Shown here: piece after piece, positions 12,860 to 24,639 of the stretch | Layout: each line of letters begins with the position of its first letter | Numbering within the stretch: the stretch's first letter is position 1 | Assembly (NCBI GenBank): GCA_035582835.1 | Contig: JAYKAV010000300.1 | Coordinates: 1,150,907-1,214,906 of the forward strand | Source: Phoebastria nigripes | Lineage: Eukaryota > Chordata > Aves > Procellariiformes > Diomedeidae | Length of the DNA: 64,000 nt | Direction: 5' to 3' | Notes under the pieces: generated by a model | Database searches by the model: none | What the model was told of the DNA's origin: nothing | The model's input: the letters and a program-made list of their open reading frames with translations, nothing else | Made by a program: the position numbers and the translations under genes

Positions 12860-14110
12860 CGAATGCCTTTTCAGTGCCATAGCCTAGTTAATAATTACTT
12901 TTATGACTCACTCCACTCCATGCTGCTGGAGCACCATTAAGAGAATTGACAGCACAAATAACAGAAACATTAAGCTTAATGATGTTGTGAGCGTTAGCCC
13001 TGCTAAAGTGCTCCCGNTGTCATGAAAGAAGAGCCTTTCCTTTTAGCAGTTGTCCCTCCNGGGGGGGTGTTTTCTTCCCATCCCTGGTGTTGCAGAGGAA
13101 AGTCAGCTTGCTGCTCCTTTGAGTTTTGACAGTAGGAATGTGGGGTGCACACATACACACACACACATGCCTGTGCCACGCGTGCTCATGCAGCAATCAT
13201 CCCCATTTCAGAATATCTTCGTTCCCAATCGACAAACTCTTGGTATCCTCAGTTTCAGCATGGTCCTGCAGCTCTCCACCTCCCCTGCAGCCTGGAGTGC
13301 CCCTCCGCCAGCCATGCCCTGCGAGGAGCCCGAGGGCTCGCTCTCAGCTTGCCTAAATCATCAGGGAAAATGCACTAGTTTGAGCCACTTCCCTGGATTT
13401 CTCCCCCAGTTGCACAGGGGCAGAGGGATGCCCAGTGCCTCGCTGATGGGTGGATGGTAACTGCCACCTCGGGATGCTTCTGTCTCTAACAAGATCATTT
13501 TCAAACATGGACCAAACCATCTGAATCAATTTTTCCCAGTGGCTCCACTCATCTTCCAGACGGCAAGTTTTCCCCCATGCCCCCGGGACCCCCATCTATT
13601 CCCCACGAGGATGCATAACCCTCTGGAAAGGTCTGGCCAGAAATGAGAAGCAGAAGATGGCTGCAGTACTGCTGCAGTTACACCTCAATTCCTGCCAATT
13701 TACTCTCATTTTCCCACTAATTTATAATTCACAGGACTGGATTTAATACTTCCCAAATTAGCTTTAAATAGCATATCTAAGGATCGCAAAGCTTTTTGAA
13801 TGTGACAACAAACCTGATAGGTTTACTAAGAGACTTTGGTTCAAGCAGGGAGTTTTCCCCGCTGTTATTTCCCAAAAGCAAAACTGTTTCTGTGAAAAAG
13901 CCATTTCCTTTTCTTTTAACTGGAAAATTCAATTTCTCTTCCCTTTTTCTTAGCCAGTTCCTCCTCTTTGCCTTCATTGCCACAAATTCCCTAATCTTGT
14001 TATTCTTGGGTGTTGGAAAAGCGTAATCATCTGAGCCATGAAATCGAAGACAACAGCAACACTTCCAGGGAGGTGACTTAAGTCGGAGGAATTAATTCTC
14101 CCAGCAGACA
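12860..14110. promoter_or_regulatory. AT-rich, TAAT-containing candidate conserved non-coding block
   Basis: Two sub-blocks, about 12,880-13,000 and 13,680-14,030, are AT-rich with repeated TAAT/ATTA cores (for example gttaataattac near 12,886 and cattaagcttaatgatg near 12,968). They contain no plausible protein frame. Between them lies a more GC-balanced stretch with a short CA microsatellite. They resemble the 2-4 kb block in character. Enhancer identity and conservation are inference from composition and from the predicted proximity of DMBX1. Confidence 0.27.
13149..13168 (+). repeat. Short (CA)n microsatellite
   Basis: An interrupted CA dinucleotide run of about ten units is visible, with one TA interruption near its start. 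Confidence 0.85.
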
Positions 14111-14399
14111 GCTCTTATTTAGAACAAATCTGATTTTCAGAACTGAAGCTATGTTTTTAATGACTGTCTATGAAAATATATGTAGCCCAGAGCTGCTGGG
14201 CAATTCAGTGTTATGCCAGAGAAATGCTTCATGTCAGGAAAACAACAGCCAGCAGGATCATTCAGTAAGTTCATCGCTCAGTTCCCTGCAGAGAAAACCT
14301 GTCTCTGTATTTCTCACCCTCGGAGATCGCTGCCCTGAACAAGGGAATCTACAGCTATTTATTGAGTGTCCGAATCTGGCCCACCCAAAAGGTGCGTTT

Positions 14400-16750
14400 T
14401 GAAGTTTAATCGAGAAAAGAGATGGGTTTTCCTCCCTTTCTTTCAAATGAAGCCAGCACGCATGAGCAGGTGGGTCTCCACACAGCACAGGGTTAAGGCA
14501 TGGAAGTCCTTGCCCCAGGATGTTACAGATGCTGAGAATTGGGGTTTTTTCTTTCCCTGGGAAAAGCAAGATTAATGCTTTGATCTGAGCTGAGACCCCC
14601 TTTTCAGCTCTGTGCCCGTTTCATTTCTCACCTGCTGTCTTTCTTCTTACCCAGAGCAGGGACTGCCTTACTTGCGCCTACATAGCGAAGCACCAGAGGC
14701 ATGGATGGGACCGCTGGTCATCACCATGGTGTAAGACCACATTCAGAGGGATTTCCAGGGATTTATGGCCCTGAAAAAGGGTTTATCCAGCAAGGATGCA
14801 GCAAAAATTTGCCTTGGCTTTGGGGCTGGTCGGCATTTTCAGATGAAGTATAAGAAAGAAAAGCCATTTGGAGACCATCATGCAGCATGAAGCTGGGAGG
14901 GCAGTGTCGGGGAGCTTTCCATGCTCTGCTACCTGGGTTTACCTCCCTGGAGCAAACAGCTCTGCTGCTCCCATGTGCAGCTGTAATTGCCAGCCAAAGG
15001 TTATTTTTCTCCAGTGAACTCAGTGGCCCTGTGAAAGGTTCCCAGCCCAGAAACCAAAGCTGGCTGCTTATTTGCAGAACAGTCACGGGGTGCAGGCAGC
15101 AGTGATGTGCCCACCCTTAAGGAGGCTGCAGAAGCCAGACCCCTTGGGTTTGCTGGCAGCACGTCCTTCCCACATGCAAAATCTGCCTCTGAATGGAGAG
15201 CGCGGAGCCCCAAAGACAGCGAACGGGACAAAGCACCAGCCGCTTGCAATGGGAGAGGGAGGATCAAGTTCTAATGACAGCATCATGTTTGCCTGGCTCA
15301 GCTGGAGATAAAAAGATGAACCATAGATCATACTGATTTCTCATACCGAGATAACAACAGAGGAGGATTTGTCTCCAAAAGAAGCATCTTTTCTGCCTCT
15401 GTGCCAGCAAAAGAAATAATTTTTCTGTCTGACTTTATAGCAAACTTCATCAAATATCCATCTGGCACCAGGCCAGAGAGCTACATATGAAGCTGTGTTC
15501 ACTGTCACAGCAGACTGATGCCAGAAACTCCAGCAAAGATTTCAGCAGGAGAGACCTCCTGTGATGGTTTTGGGAGGGTAGGCAGATCTCTGGAGGCATG
15601 GCTTATTAAAAGCACTGCTGCAGAGAGATCTGGGTTTTTGGACTTGATTGAAAGCAGGGGGTCTGGTAAGGGACTGTAGCCCCAAGCTGCCTTTGAAGTT
15701 TGGTCCTCATGTGGAGACAGAGCCCAGCAAGATCTCATTTTAGGGGTGCCTGGAGGATTGAATAATAGAGCAATTCTCAAGTGTTTGGATCGGAAATTTC
15801 ATCTGGAACCTGGGAAGTTTTTTTCCTGGCAAAAGCATCATGAGAACCAGTGTCCTCTCAGGACAGGCTAATTTCGAGAAATCAGAATTTCCCAATGAAT
15901 ATGTGCTCCCTGGAAAAACTCCTGGGGAGTCTTTGCATGCAAGGATGCCTTGAAAAACATAATCTGTCCTCCCAGGCATGACACCCTCTGTGCTCTGAGA
16001 ATTCAAAGCCATGTCAGCATGTGCAGGTCCCACAGAGAGAGACTGAGAGTGATTACAAGTAGCAGGAGATCTGCTGATTGAAATGGCGAAATCTCCTCTC
16101 CACGGACTTTGTAAATTAGACTGAACAAAGCCATGGAAACGAGCCTGTATGGAGCAATCCTCGCTGACCAGCCCTGATGGTCCAGCTGCCTTCTGCAGCC
16201 TGGTGGTTCACTGTGAGCCTGGGTGAGCAGTGGCCCCCTCCTCGCTGGAGCTCCCCAGGTCAGCAGTGGGGGCAGCTGGGATAGCAGAAGCCCCCAGACT
16301 GGCCACCACTGCATGGAGCCAGTCTCCAAGAGTTTTAAATTGATATTAAAATGAAAAAAGTCAAGCTCCCAGCTTCCCTAGGAAGTGTAAGAGAGCAAAT
16401 GGTGTAAGACAACGCCAGGGGAGATGGACCATATCCTTGGGGGTGCTGCTGCAGACGATGAGCATCTGCTGTGGCTTCACATCACCCTGGGGACATGGGC
16501 AGGGTGTCGCCATGAGGCCACCCCAAATGAGGAGCTCTTTGGGGTCATCAGTCCGATAGCCAGGAGTTTTAGAAAACTGATATACAAGCCTCTCCTAGAG
16601 CATGTTGTAGTGGGGCAGCCAGCAGTGTCTGAGGGTCTCTCCCATGGATGTTGAAAGCTCAGCTGAGCTGACAGCATCTGAAAAACCAGCCTTTCAGCCT
16701 CTAAGTTGAGCACATTTGCTATGGACTCACTGGAGACTAGTGACGTGAAA
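14400..16750. other. Intergenic, nothing recognised
   Basis: Reading frames here are short on both strands and none is recognisable. No tandem array or obvious interspersed repeat is seen. Confidence 0.4.
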
Positions 16751-16754
16751 GCTC

Positions 16755-17298
16755 TTTTTTTTTTTTTTTTAACAGAGGGACTTTGCAAATGGAAATTTCA
16801 CATTTTCATGGGTATTTTTGCTCTTTCATGGATTTTTTTTTTTCCCTCTTCCAGGACTTATCCAGGGAAAAATGCCCCATTTCTTGCACAAGAAGTTTTG
16901 TACCTTGCTGTGGACTTGTGAGTCCTGCAGAAGAATGGCAGTTCATGAGCATTCATGGAGCTCCTGAGCCAAAATCAGAGCGATAGGCCGGAGAGGGAGG
17001 TAAGGGCTCCTGGAGAAGGGTGAGCATTTCACAGGAGGGAAGGATGGAAGGGGTCAGCCAGCTCAGCCTAATGAAAGGGAAGCTCTAGGAAATCTGCAAC
17101 AAATCTAAAATGTTTTGGGGATACAAATTTCCAGGAGGCAAAAAGGTATCTTGGTTAAAAGCCATTGTTGGTACAAGGATAAAAGGAAATAAACTAGCCA
17201 CAAATAAATTTGGGCTGGGAATTAGAAAAAGCTAATTACATTTCATGTAATGTTTTTGTTTTATTCTTCCAGGTGGAGAGAGAATCTAACGGTCCAGG
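16755..17298 (+). other. Cluster of strong splice-like signals; possible non-coding transcript exons
   Basis: A 16-base T-run ending in aacag lies at 16,755-16,775. A second long pyrimidine tract ends in ccag at 16,854. A GAG|GTAAGG donor-like site has its GT at 17,000-17,001. A further pyrimidine tract ends in ccag at 17,272, followed by a CAG|GTTAGT donor-like site with GT at 17,298. These would define a 145-base exon (16,855-16,999) and a 25-base exon (17,273-17,297). The first has stops in its frames, so a long non-coding RNA would be the more natural reading. Chance occurrence is quite possible. Confidence 0.18.
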
Positions 17299-17299
17299 T

Positions 17300-20200
17300 T
17301 AGTGCTGGGCAGCTGCCACGGCAGGAATGCTACAGGCTGCAAGTCCAGGAGGGCAGCAGTGGGTGCTCAGCAAACCCTCCTCTGTGCTTTCCAGGGAGTT
17401 CTTCCTAATGGCCAAAAAAAAATCCTTTCTGAAGGGAGCAGGTTTTCATTTTACACACATTGTCAGTGGAGCTTTCTTAGCCAGCTCATTTCCCAGGTCT
17501 TTAACCAGCCAGCCTGCCCGGAACAGAGAGATTTCCTCTTGTCTCAAATCACTTGGCTGCACATGGGAGAGAAGCCCTTTGATGAGGTGAATTTGCAAGG
17601 CTCTCAAATCCTCTTTATTCTCGCTGTGCTATCCCTCCTTGACTCATCTCCAAGAGACCATGTTGGGCTAAGCCCAGAGGGAGCATGGAAAGGTGATGGC
17701 ACCAAACACACACAGATACAGCTTCCACCCCTTCCCTGCACCATAAATTAAACATCGTCTATACCCAGGACTGGGGAGGATCAGCTAAAATAATCCAGTC
17801 CAGTCCTCCATCACCGGAGAGGCTGAATTCAGAACAGCCCACAGCCCTCACACACCCCAGCCCACAAACCTGCTCCTCCCATGTCCCTAACGAACTGGAG
17901 GCCCAGAATTCACATCTGGCCCGTTCAGGTACACCTCATGCATGCAGAAAAAAAAGGTTAAATTGGGCTATTCCTGTGTTAGTCAAAGCAATGATAGTGG
18001 GAGCCCATGGTGGGACTAGTGTTTAGGCAACCAGGGCTTCAAGGAGCAATGGCATTCAAGAGGCAACATGAACTCTTAGGGATGCTTTTTCCTTGCAGCT
18101 AGTTGCACTGTCTAGAAAATCAAGCAGGAGAGTGAGGAGCACAAGGCAAAATGAATACAGACACCCTTGGGGCACACACAGTCCCNGGGTAAAGGAGAAG
18201 GTGGTTGGCAGAGTGAAAGAGAAGGTGGGCCAAATGCTTACTGAGTGCAATTATTTTAATGGGTCTGTCTTTTCCAAATTCCACATTGCACACATACAAA
18301 TAGTAATTTAAATAAAGACTCACACCAGAAACTCTGACTTGGAGTACAAGAAACTCTCCCTGTCTCCCACTACACAAGGAGGCACAAGATTCACAACAAC
18401 ATTAGTCACGGCCGATCATGGAAGTGGACAGACAGACAGACATGGAAATCCCGAAAGACAGAAAAAGGCAAAAGCAGGGCATTCATGCTTCGGAAGGCAG
18501 CAGATGTTCCCATGTCCACCTTGCTGTGCAGGCAGGCAGCTGGGGTCACGGCTTGGTGCATAGACCCACCACACCAGGGGATCAGCATCTCACTGGTCCT
18601 ACACCTCTGCTTGCCCCGGTGCCATCTCTGCTGGTTGTCGTCTCTTGGGTCCCAAGGGCATCAACTCCCAGAGCAACACCGGCTTTATGGCAACCTGCGT
18701 GTGCAGCACAGGATGCACCAGGTCCCAGGGCTGTGTCAGGGTTCCCTGTATGGTACTGGCTGTGATGCCACAACGCAAGTGTGAACCACACTAAACTCCT
18801 AGCTGGCCCTCAAGGTCCTGCTTCTGTCCCCGTTCCTGACCAAGAGGCCTTTGCCTTCAACTTGTATGGGATCTGCCATTGTATTAGCCATCACTGGTAG
18901 CATTTCACGGTGCAGCTGCAATAAGGAGTGATTCCAGTATGCACACTCTAGACTTGGTTTTCAAGCCTTCAGCAAGTAGAGAAAGGAGTTGTATGGTTAC
19001 CACTTGATTTTACTATTTTTTTGGCTCCAAGTGCTCAAAGAAAAGTGCTGCAGTAACCATATTCATGTGGGCAATGCCTCTAAAGGACTTCCAGCCTGTT
19101 GTGTGCTATTCCAAAAGGCTGGTGAGCCAGCAAGCTGGGAATCAAACCTACATGAGCAAACTATTCTGTTTAATTGCTACAGCAATCACCAGCAGGCAAA
19201 AATCATACGAGCCTTTTGTTCAGCACAGCAGTTCCTGCGTGCCAAAGGGCAGCCGGTGCTGGAGGCAGAGCTCACCCATGAAAATGAGCTCTAGAGGAGA
19301 TCATGCAGAGATCAGACCATACAGACTCATCCACCTTCAAGCAATCTCCAGACTCAGGTGTGCTAATACCAACCCTGCTGCTTGGCAATGTGTTCATCTT
19401 TAAAGCAGCTTGAAGTGGAGTAGGGAGTAGGTATTTTCCCTCTCGCACAGGCAGGGAGCTGAGCAGTAGCACAATTAAATTATTTGCCTGGGACCTGGAG
19501 GCTGTACCAAAGACTTGAACACACATCTTCCCAGGCCCGCACAAACTTCCTTCTCCCAAGCCTGCTTCTGCCTCTCCTAGCCAGTAGACCAGCCCTGCTA
19601 AAATCACAGACGTAGTTCCTTGATGTAGAAGGAGCTGTTCAAGGCAGCAAACTGTTGGAGCACTCAAGGAGGACCCACATTAAGACAGAGTGTTTGGTTA
19701 CCTCTCATCAAGGAATGAAATGCAACCTCATCCTACCCAAGCTCATGAAGGGGTCATCAGCTGCACAGCAGTTCCCCAGAGCAACCAGGATACCTCATGT
19801 ACAGACTGTACAGCACCGTGGCTCTTCTCTCCAGCTTCCCCATGAGCCATCACTTAACCCAGCACACCAGCCATATGGCTCTCACAGCCTGGCCATGCAG
19901 AGGTCTGCTGGTGGCCCAGGGGAGCCCTGGCCATGTCACAACCTCTCCCTCTCCTCCAGCGTTCCCCTTCAGCCTTCCCGCCTCTCCATACACCCATTTC
20001 TGCTGGCTAACACCTCAGGGCTGTGTTGTCCTCAGCCTAGCAAACCGCTGATGCTGGGCTGAATGGGAAGTGTTACCTCACTCTGGCTACAAGAGATGTA
20101 AAGTACCATAAGAAAGAGATGACTGAAGGAAACATGACAAAGGCCCCAGAAAACCTGAGTGGCGCGGGGGGCATGGACTGTTTGCTGGCCCTTCTAATCC

Positions 20201-22000
20201 TGGAAACTTGGGGCATCAAAGGGAATTAGTAGGGTGCAGGATGAAAATAAGCCAAGGATAGAGAACTTTATGGCCTCTCATTAAACTGTGCAACTCCCTG
20301 CTGCAGGATCACAAATGATGAAAGTTGACAGACATTCAAGGCGCAAATGGATTATTTCATGAAGAAGAAATCCATTCAGGGCTACTAAATACAGGCACCA
20401 CTTCCAGCTCGGGAAGCTCCTAAGCAATAGCGCATTGGAGGCTGGGAGAGCATTTTGGGCAAGCAACATCCTTGTTTTGCCCTGTCTTTATGCTCTTCTC
20501 CAGACCTTGCTATTGGCCTTGTTAGAAATGGGTTGCTGGGCTAGCTGGGCCTTTGGAATGATCTGGTATGGTCACTCTTGGGTCCATATGACTTCCTAGT
20601 CACTCAAAGTCCCAAGAGCCCCCTTTCAAATATAGGATTTCCACAAACAGAGAACCTATGCAGCCGTTCCTACTCAAAATCCACTCTCCTGCTGCTGCCT
20701 CCCCACATACTGGTCCTGCCCAGCACAGCTGTCCTTCCCCACACTGGTCCCATATCTTATAAAACATGTGAACAGTCCCTACAGGAGTCAGAGCAAAGGC
20801 CCATTAGCACAGCACCATCTTCCCAGCCGGGGTCGCCCAGGGAAGAACACAAAGCCTTTGCAGCGATAATCCATCAGATCAGGGTCTTTCTGAAGCAGAG
20901 GTGGTGTCTTTGCATTGAACAGCTCTTGATAAATTCTCTTCTGCAAACTCATCCCATTGCTTTGCAAGCCCATGAGCACATTGAGCAGCCAGTTTCCTGC
21001 AGCAAGGAGATCCGCTCATGATTGCCCACTCTGTGTAATGGATCTCGCAGCCACTTCAGGGAAGGAGGTACAGTCACCATCTTCCAGCACAGCTATGCTG
21101 AAGCCCATACAGTTATTCGACCCTTGTCCCAAACCGATGTGTGTCCCAGGCCAGCCTTCCACAAAAAGATGGAAAGGAAGCTGCCTAGCACTCAGTACAT
21201 AATCATTGCCCAAAGATTTCATTTGCAGACTCCTGCCAACCTCTGGTTACTTCAAGAGCTTGTCCCCACGGATTCAACCTGGCAGATCTTCCAAGATACG
21301 TACTGCACTGAGCAGCACAGCTGCAGCCCAACCTGATTAAAACAAGAGGAAAATACCAGTGCTAATTGCGATCCTTGTGATTCATTGTGTCTTCTAATGG
21401 GTGGTAAAGTCACCCCAATGAAGGCAAGATGGGGCAAGGATTTTCAAGGGAGGGGAGATTGTTTCACACTGCTTTTTCAACAGCAAACACATAGCTTTGT
21501 CCCTACTGCCAATAAGCCTGGCACTAAAAATGCTGAAATCTTCTTGTGACTGAGCGGCAGCAAGCTGTAATTTACTGCATTCCTGCTTCTTTTACGTTCA
21601 AGAATTGCTTCACTTCTGAGAAGAAAGAGCTGTCATTTGTCAGCCCCATGTAGCCCCTCCTTCCAGCCATCACATTTCCACGTTTTGCTAGACAAATTAA
21701 TTCATTCCCCTCTTCCTATCTGCTCCCCAAAAAAGCTGGTCTGTTCCCAGGAACCGAGAGTCATCCTTTCACAGCAACATCATTATCAATTTTCTTTTTA
21801 AAGCCATGTAATGGGCATGTTCCTTTCAGCAAAAATCCAGAATTTTTCTGCTGTTGCATCCCCCTCCCTTAAATTGATTCAGAGAGACCTGGCTGTCTGC
21901 TGGCTTTTCACAAGCACCTTCCCCACACCTCTGGCCAATGGTACATCATGGATTTCCAGCCCACCCATTGCAGCATCTGGCTGGCTGCTAACAAAAGCTC
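17300..22000. other. Intergenic between left flank and TMEM275 3' end
   Basis: No coding region is recognised. The TMEM275 3' UTR must enter this interval from the right, but no canonical AATAAA or ATTAAA on the minus strand was found within about 2.8 kb of its stop. The nearest ATTAAA (plus-strand TTTAAT) is close to 19,170. The 3' end of that transcript therefore stays undefined. Confidence 0.45.
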
Positions 22001-22009
22001 TGCCTGGCT

Positions 22010-22558
22010 TTAGGATGCGGCCAGGTCCCTGGGCAAGTTGAGCTGTATCGCCTCTCCTCCCGTGGTGTACGTGGCCACCGGCCCGTTGCCTTCCATGGTG
22101 AAGAGCTTGCAAGTCTTTGCATTCTCATGAACCGGTGTGGATTTTTTCGAGGAGATGGGGGAATTTGTGGGGCTCAGCTGAACAGCAGTGGTATCCTGCA
22201 CCGTGTGCTCACTAGTTTCAATTTCAAAGGCTGTGTTGCCAGGTTTGATGAGCCCAATGTTGGAACCTGGTTTGGATTTCCTGGCCCCATGAGCTGGGGG
22301 CCTCCGGCTGCAGATGCAGCAGGCACCAAAGAATGTGAAGGCCACCACCAGCAAGATGGGTCCGATGATGATGGGAGGGTTGTTCACGGGGAGAAAGGTC
22401 CCAAAGGCAAATGCTCCCACTAAAGTGATGTTGATCCCTGCTAGCATGATGCAAAGTCCACAAGCACAGCAGAGAGCAGGGGAGGGGAGGCCCTGAGGTC
22501 GTGTCTTTTTCTGGATGGGTTTCTGGGACAAAGAGGCGCTGCTCTTTTCACTGAACAT
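22010..22558 (-). CDS. TMEM275: TMEM275 orthologue, two-pass transmembrane protein
   Basis: A 182-residue protein is encoded without interruption in one exon. Seen directly: a basic, serine-rich N-terminus (residues 1-28); a cysteine-rich first hydrophobic segment (about 29-56, with a CCACGLC motif at 30-36); a short loop with NNPP; a second hydrophobic segment (about 62-83) ending in CCIC then RR; and a polar Ser/Thr-rich tail holding TTAVQLSP and ending IQLNLPRDLAAS. The layout and these motifs match my recollection of human TMEM275, which lies next to DMBX1 and near MKNK1, agreeing with the neighbour here. The function is unknown; clustered cysteines at the membrane edges suggest palmitoylation (inference). 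The start is the ATG at 22,558, with A at -3; an in-frame TAG lies upstream inside the same exon, and the longer frame begins with GTG. Identity is fairly sure, function is not. Confidence 0.83.
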   Translation of the reverse strand: MFSEKSSASLSQKPIQKKTRPQGLPSPALCCACGLCIMLAGINITLVGAFAFGTFLPVNNPPIIIGPILLVVAFTFFGACCICSRRPPAHGARKSKPGSNIGLIKPGNTAFEIETSEHTVQDTTAVQLSPTNSPISSKKSTPVHENAKTCKLFTMEGNGPVATYTTGGEAIQLNLPRDLAAS

Positions 22559-22649
22559 GTTGAGATGAGTCTCAGAGGTCACTTCAGTCCTCACGGGGTG
22601 TACACTGTGTTGAGAAGGCTACCTCTGGTCTCCTGCTGCCTTGAAATCC
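22559..22649 (-). other. TMEM275: TMEM275 coding exon, 5' UTR part with splice acceptor
   Basis: On the minus strand the sequence before 22,649 reads ttttctgttcctctccag, a pyrimidine-rich tract ending in AG, followed by GGATTTCAAGG. This is a strong 3' splice site, so the coding exon probably begins at 22,649 with about 91 bases of 5' UTR. An in-frame TAG lies within this UTR and fixes the downstream ATG as the start. Confidence 0.65.
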
Positions 22650-23839
22650 CTGGAGAGGAACAGAAAAGCATGCAGCTGTTAGAGCAATGAACCAAAGGCA
22701 GGTTTCCACTACCATTCATGGTGACCAGCATCTTCTCCGGGTTTGCTGGTACCAACAACTAAGTACAGATCCACCATCCATGGTGGTCACATGCAGTCAG
22801 CCTCAGGCTGGAGCACTGAGCCCAGTGTGCTCAATGCCCTTTGCCATCCAGATGGATGACACCCAAGTGAATCCAAGCATGCGGTGGCCCAGAGCCTATG
22901 CTTGGTTCTGCCCAGAGTCTGAGCCACAGCACAGCATTGCAGCAGTGTGGCTGGACAGACAGACCCACATCATGAGCTCAGATGTTTCTCACATGGGTTT
23001 GAGACCTGCTGCATACATCTCTTGATGCTCCTTCTACTCCATCCACCCTTCCCTTAAAATACAGGTTCTTCAGGATAGGCAATATGTCCTGCTGCCCATT
23101 TGGGCAGTAGCTGGTCTCACCCATACAACACCTGCCCAAAATAACAACAGCCCCCAGTACTGCTCTGAACATCCCTCACTGCAATGTGAGCGCAATATAT
23201 TCTTGGACGGGTAAAGGTCCCACTCTGTAACAGAAAGTGGAACTCTTTGCTCCACGTCTCAGTTGTCCAGTAATTGAAACTAGTCATCCAGGTTGCCTTT
23301 CTAGCCAGTGGAGAATAAAAAGTCCCAGAAGATGATCCAGAACATCCCAAAAAGATGTTCACAATGGGGGGCTGAGCTGACTACAGAGGGAATCTTGGAG
23401 ATGACTTGAGCAGTTAACAGTTAGATGCTCAGTGAGACAAACTCCATCCACAGATACTGAATGACTTGCCGTCAGTCACAGAAGTCTATGATAAAATGGA
23501 GCAAGTGTGGGTGTTTTGCCTGGTGGACCATGCTTTCTACCATGCATCACACCACGTTCGGTGTGATCACAGGAGATCCCGTAGAAGGGGGCAGGGAAGC
23601 TTGTTTGCCTCAGCAACTGTAAAACCAAACTTGTACAAGGTTCGTGCACAAGCAGCACCGGCTCCTGGATGGAGGCTCATGGAAACTGAGACGATGAAGG
23701 TGGAAAAAAGCCTGTGTGGGGATCTGCCTAGGACCTAAGGCAGGAACACATAGCCCTGACTGACAACAGCAGCTTCTCCATGGAGGAGATTATTGGATGT
23801 GATAAGCGTTGGCTTTGTGATCGCTGTACTTTGCTGGAA

Positions 23840-23869
23840 AGCCAAATTGCCAGAAGCCAAATTGCCAAC
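23840..23869 (+). repeat. 15-bp tandem duplication
   Basis: Two adjacent near-identical copies of agccaaattgccaga are seen, differing only at the last base. This is a simple local duplication with no evident function. Confidence 0.8.
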
Positions 23870-24624
23870 AGTTTGCTGGTGATGCCTTTGATTTTACAGG
23901 CAGGAGAGTGTTTCTCTTCCCAGCCTGACTGCAAACAATAGCGGTCTGCTCTCTCCTACTCCCCTGCCTGGCTCCCTAGCTTCTTCCCTCCTCTGCTGTC
24001 AAATCGCTTTCAAAAGGGTTGCCAGGGGACAACTGATACCNCACAGGTTTCTACTGCAAGAGCCAAGAATCACTGTTGCGCTATTAACACTCTGCAGCTA
24101 CTAAATTAAAAAAAAAACCACAAACCATCACCCTGAAACATGCCAGTGGGCTCAGCCGGGCATTTTCAACATGTTTCCTAGGTTATAAAATTTTCCCGCA
24201 CCTCCAGCTGAGGAAAAGCTCTCTGCTGCTCTATCCGGTGTCATATCTCATTTCCTTGGCTTGGGCTTTTGTTTAGACCTGAATGAAGCGCAGCAGTGAA
24301 CTTTCAGTGAAGTTCCTATTCAGTGAGACATCAGCTGGAGCTGACAGGGACAGGCACATGGGAGGATTAAATCCTTCCTCATCTGGGGATGCCTGACTGG
24401 GGAGGAGTCTCTCCGCAGGCAGATTTTTCAGGAGAACTGAGAGTGTGCAAGAGAGAAAGAGCATTTTCTCCATTAGCCAGGCTAACACATATGCATGTTT
24501 CTCCAGCAGTGTCCTTTTGTTCTGCCTGGGAACACTGGCACACTGATGTGAGCTGGACCCCTGATGCTGCCTCCTTCACCACCCCTGGACCAGCAGCAAG
24601 ATAGCTTCTGGTTAAAGACCCGCA

Positions 24625-24639
24625 TACACACACACACAC
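24625..24639 (+). repeat. Short (CA)n microsatellite
   Basis: A short pure run of about seven CA units follows a GCAT. Confidence 0.85.

Noticed and set aside
1..22000. Search for DMBX1 homeobox exons
   Set aside because: No homeodomain helix-3 signature (WFKNRRAK-type) is seen on either strand, so DMBX1 is placed outside the window.
22559..22594. Longer 194-codon reading of the TMEM275 frame
   Set aside because: The extension begins with GTG, not ATG, and an in-frame TAG lies just upstream. The ATG at 22,558 is the sensible start.
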